Source: Nitrospinota bacterium (lineage in GTDB: Bacteria; Nitrospinota_A; UBA7883; JACRGQ01). Taken from it: a DNA stretch of 55,284 nt. Of this stretch, positions 43,813 to 52,903 are shown piece after piece. The notes beneath the pieces are model-generated. The model was not told where the DNA came from. It saw nothing but the letters and a program-made list of their open reading frames with translations, and searched no databases. Numbering within the stretch: position 1 is the first letter of the stretch; each line of letters opens with the position of its first letter. Location: contig JAOUMJ010000019.1 of the NCBI GenBank assembly GCA_029881495.1, positions 1 through 55,284 on the forward strand, given 5' to 3'. Made by a program: the position numbers and the translations under genes.

Positions 43813-44859
43813 TCAAACAGAAAATTCCCTGGCATTCCTTGAGGCCAGAAGCCAGATAAAGAACGGCCCGCCAAGCATAGCCGTTATCACGCCGACCGGT
43901 ATCTCGGCGGGAGCTATGACCGACCGGGCGACCGCATCGCAAACGGTAAGGAACGCTCCGCCAAACATAATGCTTGCGGGGGCCGTGAATCGAATGTCGG
44001 GCCCGGCGATAAGCCTTATGATGTGCGGCGCCATCAATCCTACGAAACCTATCGGTCCGCATACGGATACCACACCGCCGATCATCAGCGACGTTGCGAA
44101 GAAGAGTATCTTCCTTACCCGCCGGACATCCACCCCTCTGCTTATAGCGAGATCATCCCCCAGCGAAATGAGGTTTAGCTCCCTCGTATTCGCAAACACC
44201 ACCCCCCACCCAATAATCACAAGTGGCGCCATCCCGGAGAGCTTGCCGTAGTCCACCGATTCAAGCGCTCCCATCAGCCACCTGATTATCCGGTATGAAG
44301 CGGTGAAATCCGACATGTACTGTATAAAGAGAATGAGGCTTGCAAAGAAGAAGCTGATAGCCACCCCGGCCAGTAGCATGCTCGTGGAGGAGAATCCCGG
44401 GCGAATGGTGGAGATGGAATAGACTATCATTATCGCCCCTATTGCTCCGGCGAAGGCAAAGAGGCTCGAACCGGAAATTCCGAGAATTGAAAAAGGTATT
44501 CCTAGATGAAAGAAGATGACAGCTCCAAGCGACGCCCCGCCCGATACGCCAAGAGTGAAAGGGGTTGCGAGCGGATTTCTGAACATCGTCTGAAACACCA
44601 GCCCCCCCGCCGCCAATGCTCCGCCGACAATGAAGCTACCGAGCACACGCGGGATGCGCATCTCCCAGAAGATATTCGCCTCGGAGCCGCTCCCAAGCGC
44701 ATCGGCATAAGATATCGTCTTAATGCCGACCATCGGCGCTATGAGAAAGATCAATATGGAACCTAAAAATATCAGAAGAGTCTTTACCCTTCTCCCCCGG
44801 AACTCGTTGGCAAGCTGCAGTTCCGGCTGGTGCAGCGTCTCACCCTTTCCAATGCTCAT
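43813..44859 (-). CDS. FecCD/BtuC-family ABC transporter permease
   Basis: The 348-residue permease has about ten membrane helices. Family motifs are LRIPRVLGSFIVGGALAAGG in its variant MRIPRVLG, then NPLATPFTLGVSGGASLGAV and FVGLMAPHIIRLIAG. It imports vitamin B12, heme or iron chelates. Co-location with a corrinoid adenosyltransferase favours corrinoids. It overlaps the ATPase gene by four bases (ATGA). The periplasmic binding protein is missing from the window. Confidence 0.92.
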   Translation of the reverse strand: MSIGKGETLHQPELQLANEFRGRRVKTLLIFLGSILIFLIAPMVGIKTISYADALGSGSEANIFWEMRIPRVLGSFIVGGALAAGGLVFQTMFRNPLATPFTLGVSGGASLGAVIFFHLGIPFSILGISGSSLFAFAGAIGAIMIVYSISTIRPGFSSTSMLLAGVAISFFFASLILFIQYMSDFTASYRIIRWLMGALESVDYGKLSGMAPLVIIGWGVVFANTRELNLISLGDDLAISRGVDVRRVRKILFFATSLMIGGVVSVCGPIGFVGLMAPHIIRLIAGPDIRFTAPASIMFGGAFLTVCDAVARSVIAPAEIPVGVITAMLGGPFFIWLLASRNAREFSV

Positions 44860-45632
44860 GGAAGTATCACCTCCATGCCGGTAACGGGGTGCCTTCCGAT
44901 AGTAAAATCCTTCTCATAGATACTGCTCAGCACCGAACCGGAAAGGAGACCGCCCGGTTCACCGATGTAGGTGAGCTTCCCCTCCTTTAAAGCAACCACC
45001 TTTGTAACGGGGGGGGATATCGCCATATTAAGATCGTGGGTGACTATGATCAGAGTCTTGCCGCTTCTGTTCACCTCCGAGAGCGTATGATGCACTTCAT
45101 CGTGATGCTTCGGGTCCAGAAAAGTTGTCGGTTCATCCAGCAGTATGATCTCCGCTTCCTGGCACAAGGCCGCGGCAATGAAAACCTTTTGCCGTTCGCC
45201 GCCTGAGAGTGTGTTTATCCCCCTTGCGGCAAACTTTTCCGTACCGGTCTGTTTCAGCACCTCGTAGACCTTCTCCTTATCCTCTTTTTCAACAGCCGAA
45301 AACGAAGAGAGATACGGATACCGCCCCATCAAAACGAACTCATAGACCGTAAACGGCAGGTAGCGGCCATCCGACTGCGGAACGTAGCTGACGATCTTCG
45401 CGTACTCCTTCTGCTTCCTTGAATCTCGTTTTTTGCCAAGAATCGAAATGGAGCCTCTGCCGAAATCGGTGATCCTTCCGATGGATTTCAGGAGGGTCGT
45501 TTTCCCCGCTCCGTTTGGCCCGATAAGGGATACATACTCCCCCTGCTCCACGGAAAAACTGATATCGCGAAGGATGGATTTGCCGTTTATCTCAACGGAA
45601 AAACTGTCAATTTCTATGAAGGGGAAGGTCAT
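44856..45632 (-). CDS. ABC transporter ATPase (BtuD/FecE type)
   Basis: The 258-residue ATPase has Walker A GPNGAGKTTLL (about residue 38), Q-loop SYVPQ, signature LSGGERQKVFIA, Walker B IILLDEPTTFLDP and switch His in VTHDLN. Length and motif spacing fit the BtuD/FhuC/FecE group. A run of eight G (eight C in the coding strand) lies at about 45009-45016. It is first of the ATPase-permease-adenosyltransferase unit, 64 bases after the receiver-HATPase gene. Confidence 0.92.
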   Translation of the reverse strand: MTFPFIEIDSFSVEINGKSILRDISFSVEQGEYVSLIGPNGAGKTTLLKSIGRITDFGRGSISILGKKRDSRKQKEYAKIVSYVPQSDGRYLPFTVYEFVLMGRYPYLSSFSAVEKEDKEKVYEVLKQTGTEKFAARGINTLSGGERQKVFIAAALCQEAEIILLDEPTTFLDPKHHDEVHHTLSEVNRSGKTLIIVTHDLNMAISPPVTKVVALKEGKLTYIGEPGGLLSGSVLSSIYEKDFTIGRHPVTGMEVILP

Positions 45633-45696
45633 GCGAGCGATTATTGCCTTTTTGCTTCACCATGACAAGAGGCGAGCAGATATGGCAGAAAAACCT

Positions 45697-46605
45697 CTAT
45701 TTAAGAATTTTTGACATTATGATCTCGTTCCCCTTTTCGTTGAACTCCAACTTGTCCATATAGCTTGCAATGATGAAAAGACCACGCCCAAAAAAATCAT
45801 CCGCGTTTGTTTTGCCCGATTTTACGATGGCCATTTTTTCCTTATGATTGAATCCGTTACCTTCGTCCCGAATGGTTATGTCAATCTGTTTTGCGCATCG
45901 ACAGATTTCCAGAAAGACCTCTCTGCTTCCGTATTTCGAATCATTAACCCTCTCCCTGAACAGTTTTTCGTACTTCTCAAAACCGTCACCGTCGCCGTTA
46001 TTCTTTAAATCCGAAGAGAGTTCCAGATTGCCATGCTCAATTGCGTTGCGCAGCGCTTCATGGATAGCCAGACTGTATTTTATGCTTTCTACCTTCCCCA
46101 GAACACTTTCCATATCGAACTGTTTTGAAAGAAAGTTCGCGGTGGACAGAAGATTATCCCCCTGCGTGAAAGTTTTCGTGTCGAGAAGGAGTTCATGCCT
46201 TTCAGCTATTCTGTACTTCAGGGCGAAATCCTGGATTTTCCTGCTCGTCGTCAATATCTGGATATTCTTCACCTGCTCTAGAAACTCGGTATTATTGAAC
46301 GGTTTTACAATGAACGCGACCGCCCCAAGATTCAGAGCCTCCACCGCGTAATCAAAATCCTTATGCCCGGAAATGACAATCACAGGGACCTCAGAAAATC
46401 CCCCTTTAAGGGTCTTGAGAATTTGCAGGCCGTTAATGCCGGGCAACACTATGTCGCTGATGATCAGCGAATAGTCGCTGGTCTTCGCTTTCTGGAGCCC
46501 ATCTTCTCCATTCGTGGATATATCAACTTCAAAACCCTCGATTTCCAGAAGGGTCCTTATCAAGTCGCAAATTATCGGTTCGTCTTCTATAACCAGAACT
46601 TTCAT
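45697..46605 (-). CDS. Response regulator fused to a serine-kinase-type HATPase domain
   Basis: The 302-residue protein has a receiver domain (about 1-120) with intact active site: acidic E7/D8, phosphoacceptor D51 (IISDIVLPG), S79 and K101 (VKPF). After a linker comes an RsbW-like HATPase domain (about 170-302) with EALRNAIEHGNLE (N box), IRDEGNGF (G1) and FGRGLFI (G2). Such proteins relay a phosphorylation signal to a partner-switching or binding output. I chose MKVLVIEDEP at 46605, with GGTGGG upstream; the longer frame starts within the divergent promoter region. It is a paralogue of the protein encoded at 48650-49564, and the sensor kinase lies between them. Confidence 0.88.
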   Translation of the reverse strand: MKVLVIEDEPIICDLIRTLLEIEGFEVDISTNGEDGLQKAKTSDYSLIISDIVLPGINGLQILKTLKGGFSEVPVIVISGHKDFDYAVEALNLGAVAFIVKPFNNTEFLEQVKNIQILTTSRKIQDFALKYRIAERHELLLDTKTFTQGDNLLSTANFLSKQFDMESVLGKVESIKYSLAIHEALRNAIEHGNLELSSDLKNNGDGDGFEKYEKLFRERVNDSKYGSREVFLEICRCAKQIDITIRDEGNGFNHKEKMAIVKSGKTNADDFFGRGLFIIASYMDKLEFNEKGNEIIMSKILK

Positions 46606-46726
46606 ATACCCACCTTTCCCATGTGAGAGGTAACGAACGTTTGTAGCCAACTAGTCGGCTACATGATACGATGAATGAATATTTGCGGGTATGATATAAC
46701 AAATATTTCAAAATGTACCGGGAAAA

Positions 46727-48595
46727 ATGGAGTTGTTTAAAAAATTCAACCTTAGCGGAAAGATCATCGCCGTTTCCATAATGGCCTCTCTCGCGGTACT
46801 TTCCATCGGATTTTCCGTCATCGTCGATCGCGAAGAGATGAATATGATGATGATGGTAAAGGAACATTCCGAGATAATTTCCGCCTCGATTCGGGAGAAC
46901 GTCAGGAACAACTATTCGAACATCGAATCAAACCTGGACTATCTGCAATCCTACGCCGAATCGCTTTCAGAGCGTAAAGATGTGATCCATCTGGAACTTC
47001 TGGACCATGACGCCATCGTGATTGCGCATACGGACAGGAAGATGATCGGGGAAGTCGCCACGCAAGAACACATGTCATATGTCAAGAAAGTATTAAAAAA
47101 CGGGAATATTGTAGAACATGCCGATAAAAAAGAGGGTACCTTTACAATCTTCGCCCCTGTCTCACATGCAGGGAAAAATCAGGAAAACCGGATAGTCGGC
47201 GTCATCGAGCTTGTCATGAGGCTTCATGACGACATTCCAGCTATCAGGAAAACCGTGCGGGAGATCATCTCTATTGCGAACATAAACATGGCGAGACTCT
47301 TTTTCGACATGGAGGCGGGAGTTGAAAATCTCCAAAACACATCGGAAAGCCTCGCGCTTGTAAAGGATGTTATCCATCTTGAGCTGATCGATAAAAATCT
47401 GAATATCATCGCACATACACAGGCAGACAGGGTAGGAAAGAAACCTTTGAAAAGACATCTTTTATCCATAGAAAAGGTGTTTGAAACCGGGATCGAGCAG
47501 ACAGACATGGATACTAAACTCCAGCAGTACACCCGGTTTATTCCAATCGCGAAGAACAAGGAGGATGAGATCGCAATCGTCGCAGAGCTTGTCATGGACA
47601 TGAGGCACGCTTTGCATGGGATTTCCGAAATGCGGCTGAGCATGATCACAACCGCCGGGATAATGGCTCTTATCATCATTATCACACTCACGCTATTCCT
47701 CGGGCGCATCGTAATTCTGCCGGTACACAGGCTTACGAACGCGGCAGAATCGGTATCGGAAGGGAATTTGGATGTAAACGTCAAAGTCGACTCACAGGAT
47801 GAACTAGGCATCCTGGCGGAATCATTCAACAGGATGACACTCGACCTTAAGGTCTACCGGGAAAAACTGGAAAGCGCGAAGGATTCCGCCGAAGAGGCCA
47901 ACCGGCTGAAATCGCTTTTCATCGCGAACGTGAACCACGAAATAGGAAGCCCTCTCCAAAGCATTCTCGGCCTTAGCCAGCTTATCAAGGAGGGGATGTG
48001 CAACGACAAGGAAGAGGAGATGAAATTCATAAACGATATCGTCGTCTCTGCGTTCCACCTGCAGGGGCTGATGAAAGGGCTTCTCAGCCTTAGCATTATC
48101 GAAACAGGGAAACGCCCCGCAAACATCAACATATACCGGATAGGCGAAATTCTCGACAGGGTTCGCCAGATCACATGGATGCAGGCGAAGGAGAAAAACC
48201 TGGAATTGATCATTAAATATGAGGACTCCGAAAAAAATCCGGCTGTGTATTGCGATTCCATACACCTGCAGGAAGCGCTGGTGAATTTCGTTTCCAACGC
48301 TATCAAATTCACCGACAAAGGCTCCATTACAATCAGGATCGAATGCCTGAGGCACGAAGGGAAAATGCACATCGATATAACCGACACCGGCATCGGAATC
48401 GAGGAGAAATATTTAAATGATATCTTCGAGCCGTTTATGCAGGCATCGGGCGAGAAAAAACGGGGGGGCGCAGGCCTCGGCCTTTCCATCGCGAAAGAAC
48501 TTGTCACCGGGATGGGGGGAAGCGTCTCCGTTCATAGCGACGGACTTGGAAAAGGGACGACGTTCAGGATAGTTCTCTCTCTCCCCGAAGAGTAG
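46727..48595 (+). CDS. Membrane sensor histidine kinase with a duplicated sensor module
   Basis: The 622-residue kinase has a membrane helix (about 12-34), a large periplasmic sensor region and a second helix (about 305-330). These are followed by HAMP (about 335-385), HisKA with phospho-His H404 (NHEIGSPLQ), and HATPase (N box NFVSNAIKFTD, G1 DTGIGIEE, G2 GGAGLGLSIAKEL). Two similar segments occur in the sensor: KDVIHLELLDHDAIVIAHT and KDVIHLELIDKNLNIIAHT, about 130 residues apart, indicating internal duplication. A run of seven G lies near 48464. It diverges from one receiver-HATPase gene and converges on the other, so the three probably form one pathway. Confidence 0.92.
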   Translation: MELFKKFNLSGKIIAVSIMASLAVLSIGFSVIVDREEMNMMMMVKEHSEIISASIRENVRNNYSNIESNLDYLQSYAESLSERKDVIHLELLDHDAIVIAHTDRKMIGEVATQEHMSYVKKVLKNGNIVEHADKKEGTFTIFAPVSHAGKNQENRIVGVIELVMRLHDDIPAIRKTVREIISIANINMARLFFDMEAGVENLQNTSESLALVKDVIHLELIDKNLNIIAHTQADRVGKKPLKRHLLSIEKVFETGIEQTDMDTKLQQYTRFIPIAKNKEDEIAIVAELVMDMRHALHGISEMRLSMITTAGIMALIIIITLTLFLGRIVILPVHRLTNAAESVSEGNLDVNVKVDSQDELGILAESFNRMTLDLKVYREKLESAKDSAEEANRLKSLFIANVNHEIGSPLQSILGLSQLIKEGMCNDKEEEMKFINDIVVSAFHLQGLMKGLLSLSIIETGKRPANINIYRIGEILDRVRQITWMQAKEKNLELIIKYEDSEKNPAVYCDSIHLQEALVNFVSNAIKFTDKGSITIRIECLRHEGKMHIDITDTGIGIEEKYLNDIFEPFMQASGEKKRGGAGLGLSIAKELVTGMGGSVSVHSDGLGKGTTFRIVLSLPEE

Positions 48596-48649
48596 CGCCC
48601 CGAACCGGAAAAAAAGGGAAATACCGCCTGAAGTTAGCTGAAGAAAAGA

Positions 48650-49564
48650 CTACCGCAACCGGCGGATAAGCGAGATCTCGGTCCCTTGTTCATTATATTG
48701 AACCTCATCCATGTAAGACTCGATCAACAATAATCCCCTGCCGCTCAATTCCAGCGGATCCACGTCTCCGCTCCTTTCGCGGGCCAATACTTTTGTAAAA
48801 TCAAAACCTTTCCCTTCATCCCTGATTTTTATGGCCACTTGGTTGGGTTCCCTGTCTATGTGGATATGAACTTTTTTTGACGAGTACTTCGGATCGTTGG
48901 AGCGCTGCTTCAGCAGTTTGTCGTAGGCATCGCCGAAGTCATTTTCCCCTGTATCCAGTTTCGACACGGACGACAACTCCATGTTTCCATGCTCAACGGA
49001 GTTCCTTAACGCTTCGTGAATGGCAAGCCCGTACTTCATCTTTTTCGACGGCGGAACCGGCACATCACCGGATGTAAACCTGTCCGTAAGATATGCGGTA
49101 GTGAGCACGAAGTTGTCACTCCGCATCAATGTGCCTGTTTCAAAGGTCATGACCTGATTTTCCTGCACAAGATGGGAAAGAGCGAAATCCCTGCCGCGTT
49201 TGCTTGAGGAGAGGATCCTTATCTGCTCTACCTGTTTTCTGAGATCGTAATTGGTAAACGGCTTCACCAGAAACCCGACAGCCCCGGCGTTCAGGGCCGA
49301 TGGAACCATGCTCAGATCTGAATGTGAAATGATTATCATCGCCAAAACGCCGCTGTTTACGCTTTTGGCGCGAGTGATAAATTCCAGCGCGGTCATGTCA
49401 GCGAGATGTGATTCGCAAATTACAAGAAGAACAGATTTGTCCCGTATTTTCTCAAGCGCTTCCCCGCCTGAAAAGACAATACTGCTGTTGCATTGCTCTC
49501 TTTCCAGCAGGGAAGATAATAGCTCTGCCTCCCCGACATCCTTTGTAATCACCACCCCTTTCAT
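48650..49564 (-). CDS. Receiver-like/HATPase protein with a degenerate receiver
   Basis: The 304-residue paralogue of the protein at 45697-46605 has the same layout: a receiver-like domain (about 1-120) and an RsbW-like HATPase (about 165-304; EALRNSVEHGNMEL, IRDEGKGF, SGRGLLLIES). In the receiver the phosphoacceptor aspartate is replaced by E51 (VICESHLAD) and the acidic pair by T7/K8, while the lysine in LVKPF remains. It should not be phosphorylated in the normal way and may be locked in one state or respond to binding. The HATPase residues look intact. It converges with the sensor kinase gene. Confidence 0.85.
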   Translation of the reverse strand: MKGVVITKDVGEAELLSSLLEREQCNSSIVFSGGEALEKIRDKSVLLVICESHLADMTALEFITRAKSVNSGVLAMIIISHSDLSMVPSALNAGAVGFLVKPFTNYDLRKQVEQIRILSSSKRGRDFALSHLVQENQVMTFETGTLMRSDNFVLTTAYLTDRFTSGDVPVPPSKKMKYGLAIHEALRNSVEHGNMELSSVSKLDTGENDFGDAYDKLLKQRSNDPKYSSKKVHIHIDREPNQVAIKIRDEGKGFDFTKVLARERSGDVDPLELSGRGLLLIESYMDEVQYNEQGTEISLIRRLR

Positions 49565-49648
49565 AGGATGAATTATACAGAAGTTCGTTTTTTGGACATT
49601 TTATATATTTTCGGGGGAAAAATTGGTAGTTCAGGAATAAAAAATATA

Positions 49649-50140
49649 TTATAGGCCGAAAGCATGAAGATACAAAAGGACAACCACTCCAATAACCTGA
49701 CCGATATAGAGATATCTAACCCCCATGTGAACTATCGAGAACCTCTTCCGCATGGGATCCCCTTCGGCAGGCAGATCAAAACTCCCGATCTTGTCGCGCA
49801 TTTTGTTCAGCCGTTTCGATACTATCCTGCCGACAATGTACAAATGAAGTACCACTACATAAACAGCCCATTCGAAATACTGATATGAATAGTTCAGTTT
49901 GCTTTTGAGAAAAAATACCAAGAGCATGGATAAAACCACACCTCTTATCAGAAAATCCTGCCTGCGGAGAATCTGTGTCGTAAGCCCGGACGCCTCGGTG
50001 CGCGATTCCACCTTGCTGAAAATGAGCGGAATGGCAAGCATTCCAATTCCTACCAGGCTGCCGCCCCATATCATCAGGAGTGTCGTGTAGACAAAATCTA
50101 TGTGCGCTTCGTACTGATTGAAATCTATTCCCTCAAACAT
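49649..50140 (-). CDS. Small polytopic membrane protein, unknown function
   Basis: The 163-residue protein has four predicted membrane helices (about 18-42, 65-82, 90-108 and 140-160) with a charged cytoplasmic loop between the third and fourth (SKRLNKMRDKIGSFD). The layout, with a conserved-looking GIGMLAIPLIF segment in the first helix, recalls DUF4149/TMEM205-type proteins, but I am not sure of the family. It is divergent from dapL and alone on its strand. Confidence 0.7.
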   Translation of the reverse strand: MFEGIDFNQYEAHIDFVYTTLLMIWGGSLVGIGMLAIPLIFSKVESRTEASGLTTQILRRQDFLIRGVVLSMLLVFFLKSKLNYSYQYFEWAVYVVVLHLYIVGRIVSKRLNKMRDKIGSFDLPAEGDPMRKRFSIVHMGVRYLYIGQVIGVVVLLYLHAFGL

Positions 50141-50345
50141 TTGAACAATATTTCATCTATGGCTTTTAAACTCAAATCTTTTTTTGCATCTATGCCCGGG
50201 ATGTTAATAAAACAACAACAAATACCGCGCTATCCGGCCTGCCCCCCAGGAGCCGATTTCAGACCGAGGTTGACTAAAGGCTCCGGTTTGGAATACCATT
50301 TTGCTCTTATAAAAATTTTGGTTACTTTTAACCGGAGAAAATGTA

Positions 50346-51578
50346 ATGACCGACCCCTATTTTCAGAAGATGTTCGCCGAGAGGATCGGCGGCGAGAAGT
50401 TTGGCAAAGATACCACGATTTACAAGTTTGAGAAGATAAAACGAGCAAAACGCGCCGCCCTGAAGGCGAATCCCGATCTTGAGATGATCGACATGGGCGT
50501 AGGGGAGCCGGACTGGATGGCCGACCCGATGGTCGTTAAAACCCTTTCCGTGGAAGCCGCAAAGCCGGAAAACCGATGGTATACCGACAACGGAATATCG
50601 GAATTCAAGGTCGCCGCCGCAAAGTACATGGAGACGGAGTACGGAGTAAAAGGGCTCGACCCGGAAAAGCAGATAAACCACTCTATCGGTAGCAAACCGG
50701 CGCTTGCTTTAATTCCGAGCATATTCATCAATCCCGGCGACGTGACAATAATGACCGTCCCCGGATACCCTGTAATGGGAACGCATACGCAGTACCTGGG
50801 TGGCGAGGTCTACAATATAGAATTGAAAAGAGAGAACGGTTTCATCGCCGACCTTGATTCAATCCCCGCCGACGTACTCAAGAGGGCAAAGCTCCTCTAC
50901 CTGAACTATCCGAACAACCCGACAGGGGCGACAGCGACCCCTGAATTCTTCAAAAAGGCCGTCGATTTCGCGAAAGCGAACAGACTTGTGGTTATACATG
51001 ACGCCGCATACGCGGCACTGACGTACGGGACAAAACCGCTTTCTTTCCTCAGCGTTCCGGGAGCTATGGACGTTTGTATAGAGCTTCATTCCCTCTCAAA
51101 GGCGTTCAACATGACAGGATGGCGAATGGCGTTCGCCGTTGGTAATCCAACGCTCATCTCAGCGTTTGCCAACGTGAAGGATAATATCGATTCCGGCCAG
51201 TTCGCCGCTATTCAGAAAGCGGGTATCACCGCGCTTGAGAATCCCGATATCACAAGAAAGACTGTTGCCAAGTACGAAAGACGGCTGAAGATGATGGTCG
51301 AAGTGTTGCGGAATGCCGGATTCGACGCGAAAATGCCAGGGGGCACTTTTTACCTCTTCGTCCCCGCTCCAAAAGGGGCGAAAGGGGTAAAGTTCAATAA
51401 CGCTGAAGACGCGAGCCAATTCCTCATAAAGGAAAAACATATCTCCACCGTGCCGGAAAACCTCGGAGGGGGCTACCTCCGTTTCGGGGCCACCTTCGTG
51501 GCGGCAGACGAAAATGAAGAAAAAAGGGTTCTGCAAGTAATGGGGGAGAGATTGAAAGAGGTAGGTTTTGAATTCTAA
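50346..51578 (+). CDS. dapL: LL-diaminopimelate aminotransferase
   Basis: The 410-residue class I PLP enzyme converts tetrahydrodipicolinate directly to LL-diaminopimelate, the short route to lysine and peptidoglycan. N-terminal AERIGGEKFGKDTTIYKFEK and MIDMGVGEPDWMADP are typical of the family. The PLP lysine lies in LHSLSKAFNMTGWRM (about residue 245), with NYPNNPTGATAT before it. GGAG stands eight bases before the ATG. folK begins inside its last codons. Confidence 0.93.
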   Translation: MTDPYFQKMFAERIGGEKFGKDTTIYKFEKIKRAKRAALKANPDLEMIDMGVGEPDWMADPMVVKTLSVEAAKPENRWYTDNGISEFKVAAAKYMETEYGVKGLDPEKQINHSIGSKPALALIPSIFINPGDVTIMTVPGYPVMGTHTQYLGGEVYNIELKRENGFIADLDSIPADVLKRAKLLYLNYPNNPTGATATPEFFKKAVDFAKANRLVVIHDAAYAALTYGTKPLSFLSVPGAMDVCIELHSLSKAFNMTGWRMAFAVGNPTLISAFANVKDNIDSGQFAAIQKAGITALENPDITRKTVAKYERRLKMMVEVLRNAGFDAKMPGGTFYLFVPAPKGAKGVKFNNAEDASQFLIKEKHISTVPENLGGGYLRFGATFVAADENEEKRVLQVMGERLKEVGFEF

Positions 51579-52134
51579 GAACGAAATTCAAAACGGCGTT
51601 GCCAAAACGGTGGCTGATAAAAGTTCCGGTTCATGGGTGGCGGCGCACCTGTCGATAGGTTCCAACCTGGGCGATTCCAGATCCTGCATTGAATCCGCCC
51701 TGCAGATCCTAAAGGAACACGACAGCATCAAGATCACAAGCGTTTCCGACTATTTCAAAACTGAACCGGTAGACATGCACGACGGGGGGAATTTCATAAA
51801 TTGCGCCGTCGGAATCGAGACAAACCTCAGTCCCCTGGAGCTTCTTGACTCCCTGGAAGAGATAGAGCACCTTCTAGGCAGAAAAACAAAAAGGGACAAC
51901 AAGCCGAGGACTATCGACATTGATATCATCTACTACGGCGGGATGGTGGTTGTCTTTCCAAGATTGCAGGTTCCGCATCCCAAAATGGCGCAGAGAAGGT
52001 TTGTCCTCGAGCCTCTAGCCCAGATAGCGCCGGATATAAAACACCCGACACTCCACCAAACACCCGCGGAACTCGTCATGGCCGTATCGAACCATACAGG
52101 CCATTGCTGGAAGATTGAAAACACCGGCGTATAA
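51568..52134 (+). CDS. folK: 2-amino-4-hydroxy-6-hydroxymethyldihydropteridine pyrophosphokinase
   Basis: The protein has about 188 residues. HPPK transfers pyrophosphate from ATP to the pterin in folate synthesis. Motifs are LSIGSNLGDSRSCI, SVSDYFKTEPV, NFINCAVGI, DNKPRTIDIDIIYYG (the RxxxPRxxDxDI signature) and VPHPKMAQRRFVLEPL. The start is uncertain: the TTG at 51568 overlaps dapL by 11 bases, and in-frame GTG codons further on would give a protein beginning just before the domain. The first 25 residues are not part of the fold. Confidence 0.92.
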   Translation: MNSKNEIQNGVAKTVADKSSGSWVAAHLSIGSNLGDSRSCIESALQILKEHDSIKITSVSDYFKTEPVDMHDGGNFINCAVGIETNLSPLELLDSLEEIEHLLGRKTKRDNKPRTIDIDIIYYGGMVVVFPRLQVPHPKMAQRRFVLEPLAQIAPDIKHPTLHQTPAELVMAVSNHTGHCWKIENTGV

Positions 52135-52762
52135 GTACATCGTTGTGGAAGGGCCGATCGGGGTCGGCAAAACCACTCTCGCCGCGAAACTTGCGGAGCA
52201 CTACAAGGCAGAAATCCTCCATGAGCAGGTGGAGGAAAATCCCTTTCTTTCCCGTTTTTATCTCGATATGGAAAAATTCGCCTTCAGCGCGCAGATGTTT
52301 TTCCTCATGTCGCGATATCAGCAGCTTAAAAAATCGAATCAAATCGATCTTTTCAGCAGTTGCGTCGTGGCGGACTACATGCTTGAAAAGGATTTCATCT
52401 TCGCGGAGCTGAACTTGAATAAGGACGAATTTAATTTATATAATGATGTATACAGGATGTTGCAGGGCCATGTGGCGAAACCGGATCTTGTGATATTTTT
52501 GTCAGCAGAAACGGAAACGCTGATAAAAAGGATCAGGAAGAGAGGAAGGAGTTTCGAAAAAGCGATACCGGAAAAATATATCGAGGAGGTCAACGAGGCC
52601 TACCACCGGTTTTTTTTCCAGTACGGTTCGGGACCGATGCTTCAGGTAAACAGCAACAAAATGGATTTCGTGAATAACGAGGAGGATTTTTCGAAACTGA
52701 TTGAAAAACTCTCAACCCGGATTAGGGGGAAAGAGTATTTTAATCCGCTTGGATCAGTTTGA
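52115..52762 (+). CDS. Deoxynucleoside kinase (dCK/dGK family)
   Basis: The 215-residue kinase phosphorylates deoxynucleosides for salvage. It has the P-loop VEGPIGVGKTTLAAKLAE (about residue 13), EENPFLSRFYLD, SRYQQLK and DYMLEKDFIFAELNL, the lid region RIRKRGRSFEKAIPEKY, and a C-terminal helix. The start TTG at 52115 overlaps the end of folK by 20 bases, so the two are translationally coupled. The exact substrate (dA, dC, dG) is not clear from the sequence. Confidence 0.9.
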   Translation: MKTPAYKYIVVEGPIGVGKTTLAAKLAEHYKAEILHEQVEENPFLSRFYLDMEKFAFSAQMFFLMSRYQQLKKSNQIDLFSSCVVADYMLEKDFIFAELNLNKDEFNLYNDVYRMLQGHVAKPDLVIFLSAETETLIKRIRKRGRSFEKAIPEKYIEEVNEAYHRFFFQYGSGPMLQVNSNKMDFVNNEEDFSKLIEKLSTRIRGKEYFNPLGSV

Positions 52763-52903
52763 CTGACCGGGACGGAATATAAACGATTTTTTCGCTATTC
52801 GACCGTCGGCGCAAAAAACGCTGGCGGCCCGCCGTTTCTATTTCCCGTCCAGTCGATGTTCCAAACGGAAATGTAATAAACCGACAACATGAGGAACAGG
52901 ACA

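Noticed and set aside
45633-45696. Cobalamin riboswitch before the ABC ATPase
   Set aside because: The gap is only 64 bases and contains no B12-box-like sequence.
48596-48649. Terminator between the converging kinase and receiver genes
   Set aside because: No convincing stem or T-run could be found in the 54-base gap.
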